From NCBI RefSeq assembly GCF_000165425.1, contig NW_001799646.1:4981-68980 (forward strand): a stretch of DNA of 64,000 nucleotides, in the 5' to 3' direction. Source of the DNA: Paramecium tetraurelia (taxonomy: Eukaryota; Ciliophora; Oligohymenophorea; Peniculida; Parameciidae). The notes under the pieces were generated by a model, which did not search any database, was not told the DNA's origin, and saw nothing but the letters and a program-made list of their open reading frames with translations. The position numbers and the translations under genes are program-made. Positions 22,801-37,990 of the stretch are shown here, one piece after another (within the stretch, counting starts at the first letter, position 1; the number at the start of each line of letters is the position of its first letter).

Positions 22801-25270
22801 AATCTTTGTAATTTTGAGGGTTAACATATCAATATTTAGCAATAGACTCCAAAGATTAATTATATGCATCAGGATTCTGAATACAAGGAAAACTTATATA
22901 AAGATAATTTTGATTTGTTTAGGAAGTCTCAATCATCTGAATATTTAGAAAGGAAATACTAAGATGTGGAGTCAAATTTGTTATTAGAAGATGATGTGAT
23001 GATCACTCAAAAATAAAGGAATATTGAGGAATATAATCCTTTTTCTAAAAGAGAATAGATATCTTTAACTCTGGATTCAAAATCAAAAGAAAACTAATAA
23101 TTATTGTAGATGGAATTCGACAATTCAAAATAGTATCAAAGATAAAATAGTTTCTAATTGATATCAAAGAATCAGATAGAAGACATGGATCTTTCTAATA
23201 AAAATTCTAAGGATTCAATTGATTCAAGTTCTGATCACAAAAGCAATAATAAAATCACTATTCATTAGAATGATGGAGGTAGTTCAATTGGTAGTTCTTA
23301 ATAATAATCAGATTATCTTAGCAAGAGAAGAATGATTAAGGATGTCTTATACTCAGATCATCAATTCTAAAATAATACAACCAAAAAAGGAATGTTAATC
23401 TTTGGATTGCTGTTACTAATTATTTTATATGTTCTCAATCTTGTGTTTATAATTATCTCTAAAGAAGTATTTTATAGCATTTAACTTAGAAATTTTTATT
23501 GATTGAAACAAATAAGCATGTCTCCAAAAATATTGAGTGTTCTTTTAACCTTTTCATACTATCCAATCAATATTAGCAAATATTGCGTTAGAATCAAACA
23601 ACTTTGCCATGGTATGATTAGATACAAAATGTCTCAATCAATTATTACAAGTAGTATATATAAGTAATTCTGAATGAATAAAATACTATAATAGAGTAAT
23701 CAAGCTTTAATTAATAATGTATATATTTTATATATTTAAGAAAACATCATTTTTACCCAAAACAATCAGACCCTATTATTAGATTAATTGTTCATATTTA
23801 AATTAGTTGGTTAATAAATGATTGATTATATAAAAAACAATGAAGTAGATGATAATAATAGCATACAATTCATAATTGATAACTATTTAGTAATTATCAC
23901 TGATATGCTCTCTGAATTGAATTCATCAATTACTACTAACATAAATGAATAAATTGATTTTATTTAAACCTAGCATTAATTATCAATAATTCTGTCAGAA
24001 GTAACATTAAGTTTATTAGTAATCATATTATTACCTGTATTTTTGGTGATAAATAAATAAAAGAATACTATTTTATAATTCTTCACAACATTCCCATAAT
24101 CAGAACTGTAACAATAATTTGATGTATATCAAATTTTATTGGAGAAATTAGAAGAGACTAAATTCGCTCAATAAGAAACTAATCAATATGACATTGAAAG
24201 TGTTCACATTAAAAAGTTTGCCAAAACTATTCGAGGGATTAAGGATTCCAATCATAAGAAATAATAACATGGAAAATTGAAGACCATAATTGGATCGAGT
24301 AAACTTATTATTCTATATAGATGCCACTCCCTTAATAATCTTCAGTATCTTATTAGTATTGCTGTTATTTTCTATAGTATCAGCTTACTTTATCACTTCT
24401 TATTTGATTCAATTTTAATTTTTAAATGAATATCAAAATTACTTTTAATAAAATACAATTTATAGTACTTTACAAAATGAAATATTAAAAGAGAATTCCA
24501 TCGAAAATATTATCATAAATAGTTTGATTAGCCAAAACACATTAGAAGTGAATGATACTTCAAGTAAAGACATATCATATAAACTAGTCTTATAATTGAT
24601 TCAGTATCAGTAGGAAAATTAGAATTAGGCATTAATTTATTACTCCTAAGAACTGACAGGTAAACTAAATAATGACGATTCTCAATTATTTGAAATATTG
24701 TCAAATAACTTTTGTGCTGTTTTTGATAGTCTTTTAATATCGCATTTGTCGAATTAGCAATATTTAGATTATTTTTCTTATGAGATTTGTGAATCATTTG
24801 GTAATTAATAATCTGGAGTCAGTGTCACTTTGGCTAATTTTATCACTCAAATGAATTAATTTTATGAGACTCTATCAATATTTGAATGTAATATTAATAT
24901 TTTAAGTTGATTAGAATTAAATTTAGATCCTTAAAATTTAGATAAGGAAGTGATTTTATTGAGCAATAAAGAGTTATAAGAAATCTTCATTTATTTAACA
25001 TTTGTGCTTCAAGTTATATCTGATTATGAAGATTATCAATTAAGAGACTTAATTGACAGCCATTTTGTGAGTTAAATAGTCATATTTGCGATTGGGGCTA
25101 CGTTTGTTTGTGTTTTTACTTTTATAACAGAGAAGTGTTTCAAGAATTTAATTTCAAATTAAATTAATTAATCAAAATTATTATTAACATTAATCCCATT
25201 TGAAGTATTATAAACAAATGCTTATGTGATGACGTATGTGTTGCAGGAGTCTAAGAAAATATATTTGTGA
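19875..25270 (+). CDS. Giant multi-pass membrane protein with PAS-like domain (TmcB-like family)
   Basis: About 1,700-1,750 residues. The N-terminal third has eight or more membrane helices (e.g. LIIVIVISLLNLIVV, IFIYIGQICYI). The conserved cytoplasmic segment LIKMTYYKDWRTFKKP and cysteine pairs follow. A PAS-type domain comes next, recognised by HFMPDSIAQYHD and by KESFIIPVYAKVRLEN. A long Q/S-rich linker and further helix pairs enclose an extracellular-type domain near the C-terminus. Introns seen near 20311, 20494, 23467, 23741, 24299 and 24890. The junction near 22683 is unresolved: a 17-nt segment or another splice is needed. This family is large in ciliates and proposed to be sensory. 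Confidence 0.75.
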
Positions 25271-25325
25271 TGATATTATTTATGTGTTTATTTAAGTTAA
25301 TAAATAAAAATAAATATTAATTTAT

Positions 25326-28300
25326 ATGTTACTAACAATCAAATATTAGAATAGAGTGAAATAATTGAATTTGGATAGAAGAATAAATGTTTAGTCTTTA
25401 TAAATATTATTAGGACAATTATTTAGCATAAAACATAAAATTATTGGATTAATCGATTCAGATGGTAAAACTTAAATAAATAAAGTTTAGGCAATTATGT
25501 TGATTTAGTATAATTTATCTAATAATTGAATTACACAAAATGTTCCCATTATACTTTAGTAAGTGAAGATGGATCAAATATACTAGAGAATACAATATAA
25601 CAATAAACATCTTTAAAATATAGTTCCATTTCAGATTTCAATAACAAACTTCAATTTATTGATTTCATCTATGACATAGAGGAGTTTCAAAATATCTTGG
25701 GAGATGACTAATATTCTTGCATTTATTTAATTCATGAAAAAGATCCATCCGCATTAGATTTCCTAAGTTCCTTAGAACCTTTAATAAACAACCTCAATTG
25801 TTGGATCAATTTTTATTATTCCTTCAGTAATAACATACTTGATTGGGCAAATGAACACGACTGTCAAACTAAGACTCTCTGGGTGTACAAGGGATCAAAG
25901 AAAATAGTGTCAATTTTATTGAATAATGACAAAAAGATGAGGCAAATGGATGAAATTATCCAGAAACTTGTTCAATCTAAAATTATGGATCCCATGGTTA
26001 AGAATTCTAATATCAGATAAACATCTCAATTATCTTCATAATAATCTCCAAATAAAAGAAGAAGTAAATCCATTAGAAAATTGGTCGAAGACTCTCAAAT
26101 TCATAGTAATCAAAGTTCCTATAACTCAAAGTTAATCGGTTCTCAATATATTACAAGAGTTTAAGCAAAGGTTACTTAATGTGCCCCATCTAGAGGTAGT
26201 GACATTCCAGAGGATCATGTTTCATATAATATCTCAAATCCCAATGATTCCATAATAAATCAACAAGATCTTTTGTTTCGAGTTGTTGCTGAATTAGAAG
26301 ACAAAGAACTACTTGATGTTACTATGGCCAGACTGGTTAAAAGACTCTTGATTGAAGAAAACATAGAGATTATTACTGTGTTATTGTAGTACTCTCAAAG
26401 ATCCATAGATATCTATAGATTAAGTGAGAGACTGAACAATATAATTGAGAAATAGAAAAATCAATAGAGACCTACCTCGCCTTTTTAGAATTTAAAGTAG
26501 ACTAAATAAACTATAAGTAATAATATTAAGGAATAGAATGAGGATGTAAAGAATTTCATTCTTGATATCAACAATTACAATTTCACTTCTGAATAATATG
26601 GCATGATTAATATGCTATGGAATCAAAAGGATCAAATCTTAATTAGGTTGTGTACTGATATTTATAATAAAGAGAGTAGAAAAGAATAAGCTTCTTTAAA
26701 ACCATTGCAACTTTATGCAGATACTAAATTTAATGAACTATTGAACTAAAATTTCAAAAAGCCAGAAATATCAATCATCCAAGAATGTAAGAATACAAAG
26801 TCCGGCTCTATTTATGCTACCTTATAGCATTTTAGATATGAAACAAATGTTGACTATTTTGTCAATGATCTTAAGAAGGCATTATAACAAATTCACAATT
26901 AAAATCTGCATTTAACTGTATCTGAGAAACAGCCTAATTAAATATCAAAAGAAATCAATCTATTCAAATTTTAATCACCCAAGGCTCCATCCCCTTTATG
27001 TGTATTAATGCCTAACTTTTAAAACTTAGCCAATGAAGCCCTGTCACCTCCTCCATAACCCAAATAACAAAAGTAGGAAGAAAATAGCAATAAAAACTAT
27101 TAATCCTATGGGAAAATCTCGAATGAATTACAAAGAGTTCAATTGTTTTAAACATTTCCTGCTTAACAACCAAAATTAGAATAGTAAAATAAAGAGGAGG
27201 TTGAGTAATAATAGAATAATTAACAAAATGAACTTAAATAAGAGTAATCTCAAAGGAAATAATAAGATGTTGCTGCTAAGGATATTATTTTTAGTGAGGA
27301 GAACTTCATTCAGAGGAAAAGGGAGTAACGTATATAATACTCTTAAAAAATTGAAAAATTATATTCCATCTAAACAGATAAGGATATTGCTTAGGATTTC
27401 TAAGATATGATAAATTAAATGGAATTGGATGATTAAAAATTGAAATAAGTAGAATAGTTGTTTTCAGACCATAATGAATAACTGTATGAAATAATTAAAG
27501 GGTTTTAAACCTCTCGAATTGTAATGAATACAAGAGCAAAATTGATGTAATGAATTTTTTATATTAATAGCAAACTGCTCTCTGAAAAACAAAATGATGT
27601 TCAGGATTATCGAAAAACCAAGATGTATAATTTATTTATGAATTAAGTGAGATAATTTACATTGTAAAAACATTTATAAGAAAATGAAAAAGTTTATCTA
27701 TTGAAAATGTTTAGAGAAAATGATCTACAGGTGTTGGGAACACTTGAAACTTATTTGCAAAATCAAGATGCTGAGGATATGTTAGAAAACTTATAGATGA
27801 TAATAAAACAGTATGGTAAATTCACTAATGTAATTACATTCATTATTTTCAGATTAATTAATTAGAAACCGACTTGTCTCCCTTGGATCAGCCACACTTA
27901 GACACTCCTATTTTTGGAGCCAAAGAGATACTATCAACCATTAAACAATACTTTTCAGCTGAAGAGAAAAATAGATTAGAAACTATTGCAAGTGGTTGGG
28001 GTGAAAACGATATTGTCGAACTCTATTCTCAATTTTAATAGGATTAGGATTTGAATGGATTTATAGCATCAATCAAAAAATTAAGTTAATAAGACATCTT
28101 CAAAAAATTACATCAACCTAATAGTTTTGAAGATGTTTTGAAAAAATTAAAAAAGGATGGATTATTGAAAGTCGATGATTATATGTTGGGATTACTAAAC
28201 AAGAAAAAAAATGAATAAAGAATTAAAGGAGTATTTGAAATCTATTTGTATTCAAAGAATGTTGAGGACTTTGTAGAGAGCATTAAAAGTATTTAAAAAT

Positions 28301-28549
28301 TATTGCAATAATGTAATATTAATGAAAATATTATTATTAGAAATGATACAGTAGACAATAGAGTAATTTGAATAGGAGAACCTCTTAGGAGATGATAAAT
28401 TGATAAAATTAAAAGAGATAGCTCATGATTATCATAAAGACTACCCAAAATTAGTTGGAGCTTTCTCTCTGTATTTTGAACAGTAATAAATGGATCCTGA
28501 AGGAGCTAAAGCAGAGATTTTAGAGACCTTAAATATATTTGCTGAATGA
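25326..28549 (+). CDS. Large cytoplasmic protein with PB1-like N-terminus
   Basis: About 1,030 residues. The N-terminus MLLTIKYQNRVKQLNLDR...SIKHKIIGLIDSDG resembles a PB1 interaction domain. A long Q-rich, mostly helical body contains paired helical units (EIIQKLVQS, ELEDKELLDVTMARLVKRL). The C-terminal third has regular helices (NDIVELYSQFQQD, PKLVGAFSLYFEQQQ) that could be degenerate EF-hand or Bromi-like units. Introns: 26 nt near 25462, 24 nt near 27547, 23 nt near 27830 and 28 nt near 28314. Stop TGA 28547-28549. Function unknown; the PB1 call is a by-eye inference. Confidence 0.7.
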
Positions 28550-28602
28550 AAATCATGATTATTTTGTAAAATGTTAATTGCGAGATATTATTAAATTATT
28601 TC

Positions 28603-29325
28603 ATGTTTTCATCAATAGCGGTTTCTCTTTAAGATTTAAGGGGTTAGAGAATAATTTCTACAAATGGCACATCTAATTATAGAGATTTTTAAAGGTTGCC
28701 TGTCACAAAGACTAATTATAAGAGATAGTACTTAAAAGGAGCATCAAATAGAGTTAAGTCACTCAAGGAGGAATCTAATTTCGTATAACTGTGCAGTGAG
28801 AGAAAAGACAATGAGAAACTATTTAAGTTTAATAAGCAAGGTTAACTATTAAACTACAGGAATTTTCATCTCCATAAATAATACCCACTCACTTAAAGGG
28901 ATTAATAAAATGAAGTCGATAGTTTAAATAAAATCAATAGTGGAAGACAGATGTTTAAAAACTCATCATTGAAGTTAATTACTGATTCCAATAATCAGTT
29001 AATTGAATTAGTATGTTCGTCTGAACCAATTATCTAAAAAATTAAAAAGACTAATTCTATTTCTAATGTTCCAAAAGTGGAAGAAAGAAACAATAATACT
29101 ACTAATTATAGTAATACTAAGAGAATATCATCTGCAAATAAACATCTATAATTGATAATCTCATCAGCAATTAACAAGGAAGATCTATTATTTAAAAGTA
29201 CCCAATCCACTCAGAATTATACATAAAAAGTGATAATTAAAGAGTATAAACTAGATCGAAGTTTGAAGTCTAAAATACCCACCTCTTTTGATGGAACAAA
29301 GAAGTTTTTAAAGTAATTTATATGA
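28603..29325 (+). CDS. Basic low-complexity protein, unknown
   Basis: Intronless frame of 240 residues starting MFSSIAVSLQDLRGQRI. It is rich in lysine, asparagine and serine, with short motifs such as LPVTKTNYKRQYLKGAS and KLITDSNNQLIELV and a basic tail KSKIPTSFDGTKKFLKQ. It starts 53 bp after the preceding stop. No domain recognised; probably disordered. Confidence 0.65.
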
Positions 29326-29561
29326 TATCAATATATCTCTATTGTAAAAGCGAACTTAATAAATTATATTTAACAAGAGTAGTTAGCAAATTTGAGATGT
29401 TACATATTAAAGATATATCTACATATATCCATCATTCAGTGTCTTAGATATCTTATTCACTTTTCTTTTTTGATCATAAAATAAAGTATTTATCTAAGTT
29501 ACCAATAATTCCTTGGATTACAAAATTATTGGTAATAATAATTTTTTAAAATATTTATTAA

Positions 29562-30216
29562 AATGGCAACTGCTGATATTATTGTATTTAAATATTGCAA
29601 TATTTAGACGACCCATGGTATGCCTTCAAAAAAGGAAGTGATAAGTTCTAAACGGATATTTCCAGGTATTTTCGAGATCGAATGAATTAGAGCAACACAA
29701 TAGAAAGGGTGCAATTCAATTAACTTGGGATGTTCAAGGAGTTTTTCCAAAGATTGCTTAAAAGATAGGAGTATCAAAAGTACCTGATGATCCTCCCTTG
29801 GTATAAGTTATTGTTAAGATGTAGCCACCAAAACCTAAATATATTCCACCTCCATTGCCTCAGAATTATGTTCATCCTCCAATAAAAAAATAAGGCAAGA
29901 AGACAGGGAAACCAGAAATAGTGGCTGAGAGATAAAGTTACGAAGAGAGCATTGCAAAAAAAACAATCAGATAGAGTAGAAAGTCACTTTCGAACTCAAA
30001 TTATGGAAAAGAATATGGGGGGTTTTATAGCATGGATAGGTGCTTTTTGAAACGGGATAAGGAATTCATAAAAAAGGAAGTTAAAGGATATGGTAATTAT
30101 GATATATTAGAATTGCAGGCAACTTCTATGAGAAGTCACCGGAGGGGAGATTTGTGCATGTTCCATAGCCTCCGTTATCATATAAGTATTAATATGTAGC
30201 CTCAACAGAATTATGA
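29562..30216 (+). CDS. Small proline-rich probable ciliary protein
   Basis: Spliced product about 190 residues beginning MATADII...THGMPSKKEV. Introns: a 24-nt in-frame one near 29589, 25 nt near 29667 and 26 nt near 30092. The middle reads GAIQLTWDVQGVFPKIAQ and the proline block PPKPKYIPPPLPQNYVHPP. The end is GYGNFYEKSPEGRFVHVPQP. The tail style (YEKSPEG...PPLSYKY) is reminiscent of microtubule inner proteins. Family not recognised. Confidence 0.68.
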
Positions 30217-30386
30217 TTAAATAAATTAATATGATTAATAAAAAACTTTAGTATTTAATGAGACCTTAATAAATACAAAAGATATTTTATTTTAACATCT
30301 AATTTTTTTTAAATCATCTCATGCTTCCTTTAATGTGTGCTGCACCATATTTAAATTACCCCTAACTCAACCTTTAATAATTCTAT

Positions 30387-31333
30387 ATGCTTCCTACGTC
30401 AACGTATGCGTTGCCAATCCCAGTGAAAGAAACTTGTGATTAGGCATGTTAGTTTCCTGAGCCAGTTGAATAAAATGCTGTAACTAATAACATGGAGATT
30501 ATCGCAGAATAAGAATTGATCTCTCTGCTAAGATTCCTGTCGAAGAACATTTCTTTACTCCAAGACTCAGTGTTTGAAGAGTTTGTATAAGAAAATTTAA
30601 AAGTATTTCGCATTTTAATTAATTAGACACTCTCCTCATTTTCGAAAGACATACCAAACATGATCAAAAAGCGCTATGTTTAGGTTAACAAAACAAAAGA
30701 AGAAATGACGAAGTTTATTATAAGAAGATGTTTCCTTTTCATTAAAAGTCAAATTGAATACGAAGAAAAAGAGGGAATGTCAGCTGAAGAGAGAGACAGA
30801 CTCTTTTACCATTCCTTCTTCTCAGATGACAAGGAATTTATGAAGACTCTCAATCAGGAATCAATAGATGATATGATACCATTCAGAAAGGACTCCAAAA
30901 TGAAGACTATGAATGAAACCTATCTAAGAAAATTATTTGCATCAGAGAGATTTTCCTCTTTCTATGCAAAATTTCTTTGTAAAAAATTAACAATAACATT
31001 AGCTTCATTCAATGAGATTTGCAATCACGAAAACGATGAAAAAATTGAGAATATGACTAAACAGATTATTAAAATTATAATCACCAGAGATTTTGGAGTA
31101 ATTTGTTATCTTATACTTAACAGAAAATTAAAAGTTACAGACGATTCCCTTGGAAAGACCATGAAATCCTTAAATGTGAACAAAGAGCCAAAGAAATCTA
31201 CTCCAAATATTCTAACTATTCAAGTACTTCATATCTTCATCATCTAGAAGCCAATACTAAGAATAAGTTTCTTTCAAAACTAGATTCGCATACACTGGAC
31301 ATTTTGGAAAAATTCTCTGAATCTTCAGAATGA
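30387..31333 (+). CDS. Unknown helical protein
   Basis: Starts MLPTSTYALPIPVKETC. One 26-nt intron (about 31099-31124) is required, and a 24-nt in-frame segment near 30602 is probably another. The product is about 300 residues, largely helical, with LLRFLSKNISLLQDSVF, KSQIEYEEKEGMSAEERD and a conserved-looking YAKFLCKKLTITL. The end reads SHTLDILEKFSESSE. Soluble, no catalytic motif, family not recognised. Confidence 0.68.
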
Positions 31334-31373
31334 AATATATATGAATATTATATATATATATTTTAATTATATT

Positions 31374-32229
31374 ATGAATCAGTATTTGGCCACTCATGAC
31401 TCAAGTCTAAACACTTCTTTGTCTAAATAAAAGTACTCATTCCCAAAAGCCAAAAGAGAACCCATTCATAATAAATCAGCGTAATTCTCATTCTCCACTC
31501 ATGTAGAACCAACGAATTAAGTTACAAATTACCTTAAAACTTGGGAAGCAGAATGGCTGGAATCGGCTATGGATTCAAGTACTCCAAGTTCATATATTTA
31601 GACATGATTTTTCCAAAGATGCTAAACCAGTCCCAGCTCCTAATTTGTATGAAATCTAATCCTTTGCTGAAAATAATGTCGACAAGAAGAAGGGACCCAC
31701 ATTCGCTTATAGCAGAGATTAAATGAAGGCCCATGGAATTTGGGGTTCTTTGAATTTACTTTCTCCAGGTCCTGGTAGATATGCTTCAACCAATTCCCTT
31801 GTTGATAACAAATTCACCTTTGGACTCAAATCAGGCTCTTTGAAATAGTTCAACACTCCTGGTTTCTCTAATTAATCTATTTCTAGGACCTGGAACTTAT
31901 GAAGCCATTCAAATCACAAATCAAAAAGGAAATCAATATATCTCAAAATTCAGAAGCTCTGGTGCTGCCATCATAGGCAAAGATTAAGACAGATTTAAGA
32001 CCCTATAGAGTTTCAATCTTATTTATCAATAGCCTAAAATAGTTTTCCTGAACCAGCTAGTTATGATATCTCGAATACTGGAATCACTGGAACAGGTTTC
32101 TGCCACAAAAATGGATTCAAATCTACAGTCCAAAACTCATTTCCTAAGGCTACACGAAAAGGACCATTCGATTTGGGAGCGTAGAGTCCTGGTCCTGGAA
32201 GTTATAAAGTTTATTCAGAATTTGAGTGA
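31374..32229 (+). CDS. SHIPPO/ODF3-type STPGP-repeat protein
   Basis: Repeated PGPGxY units mark this axonemal family: LLSPGPGRY, NTPGPGTYEA, SFPEPASYDI and QSPGPGSYKV. YSFPKAKRE and LGSRMAGIGYGFK are the usual companion segments. Introns are 31481-31506, 31580-31602, a 25-nt one starting GTTT near 31862 and a 23-nt one starting GTTTC near 32014. The last two lack the usual GTA donor but join the PGPG motif exactly. Product about 250 residues, presumably on ciliary or cortical microtubules. Stop TGA 32227-32229. Confidence 0.85.
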
Positions 32230-32379
32230 TTTTAATATAGAAACATTAAGTTAAATTCAATAGAAACAAAACAGTATGATAAGTTTATTAAATCAAATAC
32301 TTCTAATGATTAAAGTGAATTAAATTGGCTGATATTCAAAATTTTGTTTTTCCTGTTACAAATAATATTAATTATAAAA

Positions 32380-34103
<1,724 letters not shown>

Positions 34104-34245
34104 ATCATTAATCTTTATATTCATGAAATCATTTTCATACAAAATAAATAATGCATTATTATTAATTAAACATAATTAGTCATCTTACATCATATTATAA
34201 TAAACATGATTTCATGGATAATCAAAAATATTATTGTTTTAATTA

Positions 34246-35109
34246 ATGTTTAGGAATTTAATTAAATTAGGAGGCTGTTTGGGCTTGTTGAGTTCCTCAA
34301 ATATTTTATGCAATTAAATTAAAGGTAAAAACTCGGAGGACCAATTACCTCATTTTCATTTTATTAATGATCATGATTTACAAAAATTACAAAAGAAACA
34401 TACAAATTTGTAAATTATAGATAGAAGCTACACAGAACACATTCTATCAGTGATTCGAGACGTTGAAACAGATATCGTGGTATTAATAACTATTATTCAA
34501 GGATTTCAGAAAAAATGCAGATCGTTTAATTAGAATTCTGATTGAATAAGCTATCTCATAAATTGAAAAAAAGAAACACGTTAAATAGTCTCCATTAGGA
34601 TATTATGATGCTCATGAGTTGAAATTTTCAGATGAGGAGTAATTTTAATTAATAAATTCAGAATATGTTTTGTGAGTATTCTAAGGTCAGGAAATGCTTT
34701 TTTAATTGAGGCTTTGAAGATCATGACAGGAGCATCAATTGGTTAAATACTTATTTAAAGAAATGAGGAAACTTCTCAACCTTCATATTTTTTCTAAAAG
34801 TTGCCTAAAAACATTAAGGATTAATAAGTCATCCTGGTTGATCCAATGTTGGCCACAGGAGGTAGTGCTAGCATGGCTTTGAAGATTTTAAAAAATCATG
34901 GAGTCAAAGAAGAGAACATCACATTTTTAACGTTAGTTAGTTGTGAATAAGGATTAAGTAAATTGTTTAGTGAGCATCCTAAAATCAAGATTATTACAGC
35001 TTAAGTTGATCCAATCTTATTGTAAGATATCAACTACTTAGCTCCAGGAATAGGTGATTTTGGAGATAGATATTTTGGGACTGTTAAAAGCAGTTAAGGT
35101 TAATAATGA
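34246..35109 (+). CDS. upp: Uracil phosphoribosyltransferase
   Basis: Converts uracil and PRPP to UMP in pyrimidine salvage. Signature segments are CFVSILRSGNAFLIEAL, the PRPP loop VDPMLATGGSASMALK and the uracil-binding end PGIGDFGDRYFGT. Two introns: 34480-34501 (ends AAG) and 23 nt near 34640. The core matches the family in length, but about 60 residues precede it (MFRNLIKLGGCLGLL...), longer than in bacteria and possibly a targeting or regulatory extension. Stop TGA 35107-35109. The name follows the bacterial gene; the UPRT call is strong. Confidence 0.9.
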
Positions 35110-35176
35110 TTATTACATAAAAACAGCAAATTTATCTGTGAAATCCTGTTTATAAAAAAATATATTAAATAATTTT

Positions 35177-36815
35177 TCAAAGCTACTATTACTAATTAAG
35201 TTTATTATATAATTTAAAGGCTGAGTTCTTTTTTAGAGGAGTAGTATCAAATTTTAATTTACTCAAGCTCAAATTATCTTTAAATTAAGAATGTTGAATA
35301 GCACTCTTATTTTCTGATTTCAAGTTTGGAGTCTTTTTATTAGATTATTGAATATTTTAATGTTTTGGAGTGAGTAAATTTAATAATTTTGAAGGTGACT
35401 CAATTTAATGTTAAAATTAATCATCATATTTGACTTCCAAACAAATATTACTAGGACTATGAGTGTCATTATGATGATGATTGTCATTATTATTATGAGA
35501 ATCATTTGTATTGTTTTAATTAGGATCTGGTTTCTCTTTGAGAGGAGTCTTAAACTAATTCAGAGAAGGCAGTTGATATTCATCACTATTATTGGTTTAT
35601 TCATAAATTCTACTTAAATTCTTGGATACTTAATTGGCACTATCTTGTTTGTATTTATGCAAATAATTATAATAGAAGGAAGGTCTTTATGATAAAAAGT
35701 CTTTGATTACAGAGACAGTAAAAACGTCTTAGCACATAATCCAAAAGTCTTTTATCCATCTATCAACCTTCTCATCTTAATCATAACCATGAGCTCCGAC
35801 CTTTTCTTATATGTATTCATATAGATTGTTTTATATGTCATCAGCTTTGTCTTCATTCCAGAATATTGAGTCAGTTATCTTAGCAGTTTTCTTTAGCATT
35901 TTTGTTTCCATTGAGTAACTCTCAATTCCATCGATTTTAATTTCATTCATCATTTTCTAAATATACGAATTCACTGAATTGGGATTCAAATAATTCTGTT
36001 GTTTATTTGTCCTTCTTCTTGGCATATTGTTAGGAGAATAGGATCTGGGAGACATCTATCCATTTTATTGAGAGGATAACAATTTTTATAATAATTATCT
36101 TTCTAAGGAAGTAAATGAATTCATCAATTCAGAATTCTACATTCCTATAGGATAGTTAACTTATTGTGTACCTCCTCTCTTGCGAATATCTTTCAATCTC
36201 TCCTCCATCTCAGGAATACGTTTTTTCATTGCTGAATTCCAATGATTCTTTATTGAATTGTCTGTCCTCCCTATTAATTATTTAGCCATTTCAGCCCATC
36301 TATTTCCCATAACTCTATGTGATAGGAATAGAATCCATTCTTCATAATCTCCCCAATGTGATTTCTTAATCTGAGGATTCAAATGATTATGCCATCTCTC
36401 TCTGCATTATTTGCCTATTCTCCCAGGCAGATGTTCTGCTATGAATGTCCATTTCTAAGGACCGTGCATCTAAACCAATTTAATTAACAAATTATCTTCC
36501 TACTCTGACCATGGTCTCTTTTTTCCTTTAGACTAATTTGATACTCTAATTTAATACATGAAATAGAATATCTTCATCATCATCATAATCTCTTTCTTGC
36601 CCATATTTTGGTGTAACTGTCAGGGCGAAATTGGTTAAGCTCTTTTATTTAGTTGCTGCTATGTCCTATAAAATGTTCTATTTTTTTTTATCAGTTGGTT
36701 CGATTTCATTCATCTCAACATATTCATTCTTGTTTCTTAATCTCCTCTTTATTATCGGAGGAGAAATAGACAGATGATTTTATGATTTCATTCTCAATCT
36801 CTAACTTCTATACAT
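35177..36815 (-). CDS. R2R3 MYB transcription factor
   Basis: Two MYB repeats follow a 110-residue basic/acidic N-terminus. R2 reads KKRPWSEQEDNLLIKLV...W...CRERWHNHLNP. R3 reads KSHWGDYEEWILFLS...RWAEMAKQLIGRTDN and IKNHWNSAMKK. The tryptophan pattern and the GRTDNSIKNHW helix are those of DNA-binding R2R3 proteins; R3's first Trp is kept. One 25-nt intron near 36550 lies just before the domain. The C-terminal 300 residues are Q/N/S-rich with HHHHND and SPSNI segments, as in activation regions. About 535 residues. Likely a nuclear regulator. Confidence 0.9.
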
Positions 36816-36849
36816 TTTATTAATTAAATAATATTTTTGAATTTGAATT

Positions 36850-37162
36850 TCAAAATTAAATATATATTATATACCTCATATTATTTATATTAATTGCCAT
36901 ACATATATATATATACTACTCCTCACTCTCATATCCATTCTCCCATTCCCTAAAATTTCCTCGCCATTCAATAATATACTCACTTCTTATTTTTTAGAGA
37001 TTGCCAACTTTTATTATTTCAATCATTCAATAACATTTAATCAAATAGAGGCAAAGTCAACTCTCCTTTATATTACCAATAAGAGGATTCCCCTTGCTCA
37101 TTATCCTCACCATTCCTTCTCATTACAATGCTATAACTAATAGCAAGCCCTCCAAAGCACAT
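36850..37162 (-). CDS. Possible small gene with unresolved junction
   Basis: Two overlapping minus frames read like protein. The first (37019-37162) starts MCFGGLAISYSIVMRRN and has GESSYW and LTLPLFDQML. The second (36850-37026) begins MIEIIKVGNLQKIR and includes EWRGNFREWENGYESEEQ before becoming low-complexity. They probably belong to one gene of about 100 residues, but no usual intron joins them. They could also be two tiny genes or a relic. GC is higher than in the surrounding spacer. Confidence 0.35.
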
Positions 37163-37990
37163 CAAATTCAAATTCTAAACGATAATTTCTAATTTATCAC
37201 AAATATTTTAAATAAATAATTCAAAAAATTATTCCGAATGTCAATTCTTAATTATACATTAAAATAAAGAAATAGATTCAAGATAATTTTGATCATTTAA
37301 ATATAATTTAAGTTTCAAGCATTATTGAATTTAATTGGTATTGGATTTTCTTAATTTTTAAATATTGGACGTTATTGATATATGCTATTTTTTAATTTTA
37401 TTGGAGGTTGTTTATATCAAACACAAAGCACGATATGTACAATGTAGAATGATATAAAATAAATTAAATCAGCCATGTATTTTTCATTCCACTTAGACAA
37501 AATCATTGTTCACTAAAAGAAATATTCTTAATAAAAGAATACAACAGTTAAAAGATATTAAAAATTAAATAATATTGAGTATATTCATTTAATGAACAAA
37601 TGGATGTATTTTAAACTAAATAAATTATTTCATTCTAAAGTAATTATTTTTGAGCTTACATACCTTAGAGTATATATTATTTAATACACTGTAAATTTAT
37701 TATTTCCATATTTTTCATTTTTAAGTAAGTCAGTTTCTTTTTTTAATATTTTAATTGATGTGATTGAGTCTATACACTAAAAAGTAATTTCTAATGATTT
37801 CTTTTTTGAGAATTGTTTAGATTATGGATTGGAAATATATATTCTTAGAATTTATAATATTTATAAATGAGATTTGTTTAATAAATTATTTGTATTTTAG
37901 AATAATAGTTTCATAATGTATATGGATTCCATGTGTTTTCTATGGTTGAAATACGAGGAATGAAAAGTTTAAATATATTTAATAAAACTT
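37163..37990. other. Longest gene-free spacer of the window
   Basis: Extremely AT-rich with no protein-like frame, RNA gene or repeat that I can support. It lies upstream of the PX-domain gene. Confidence 0.45.
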
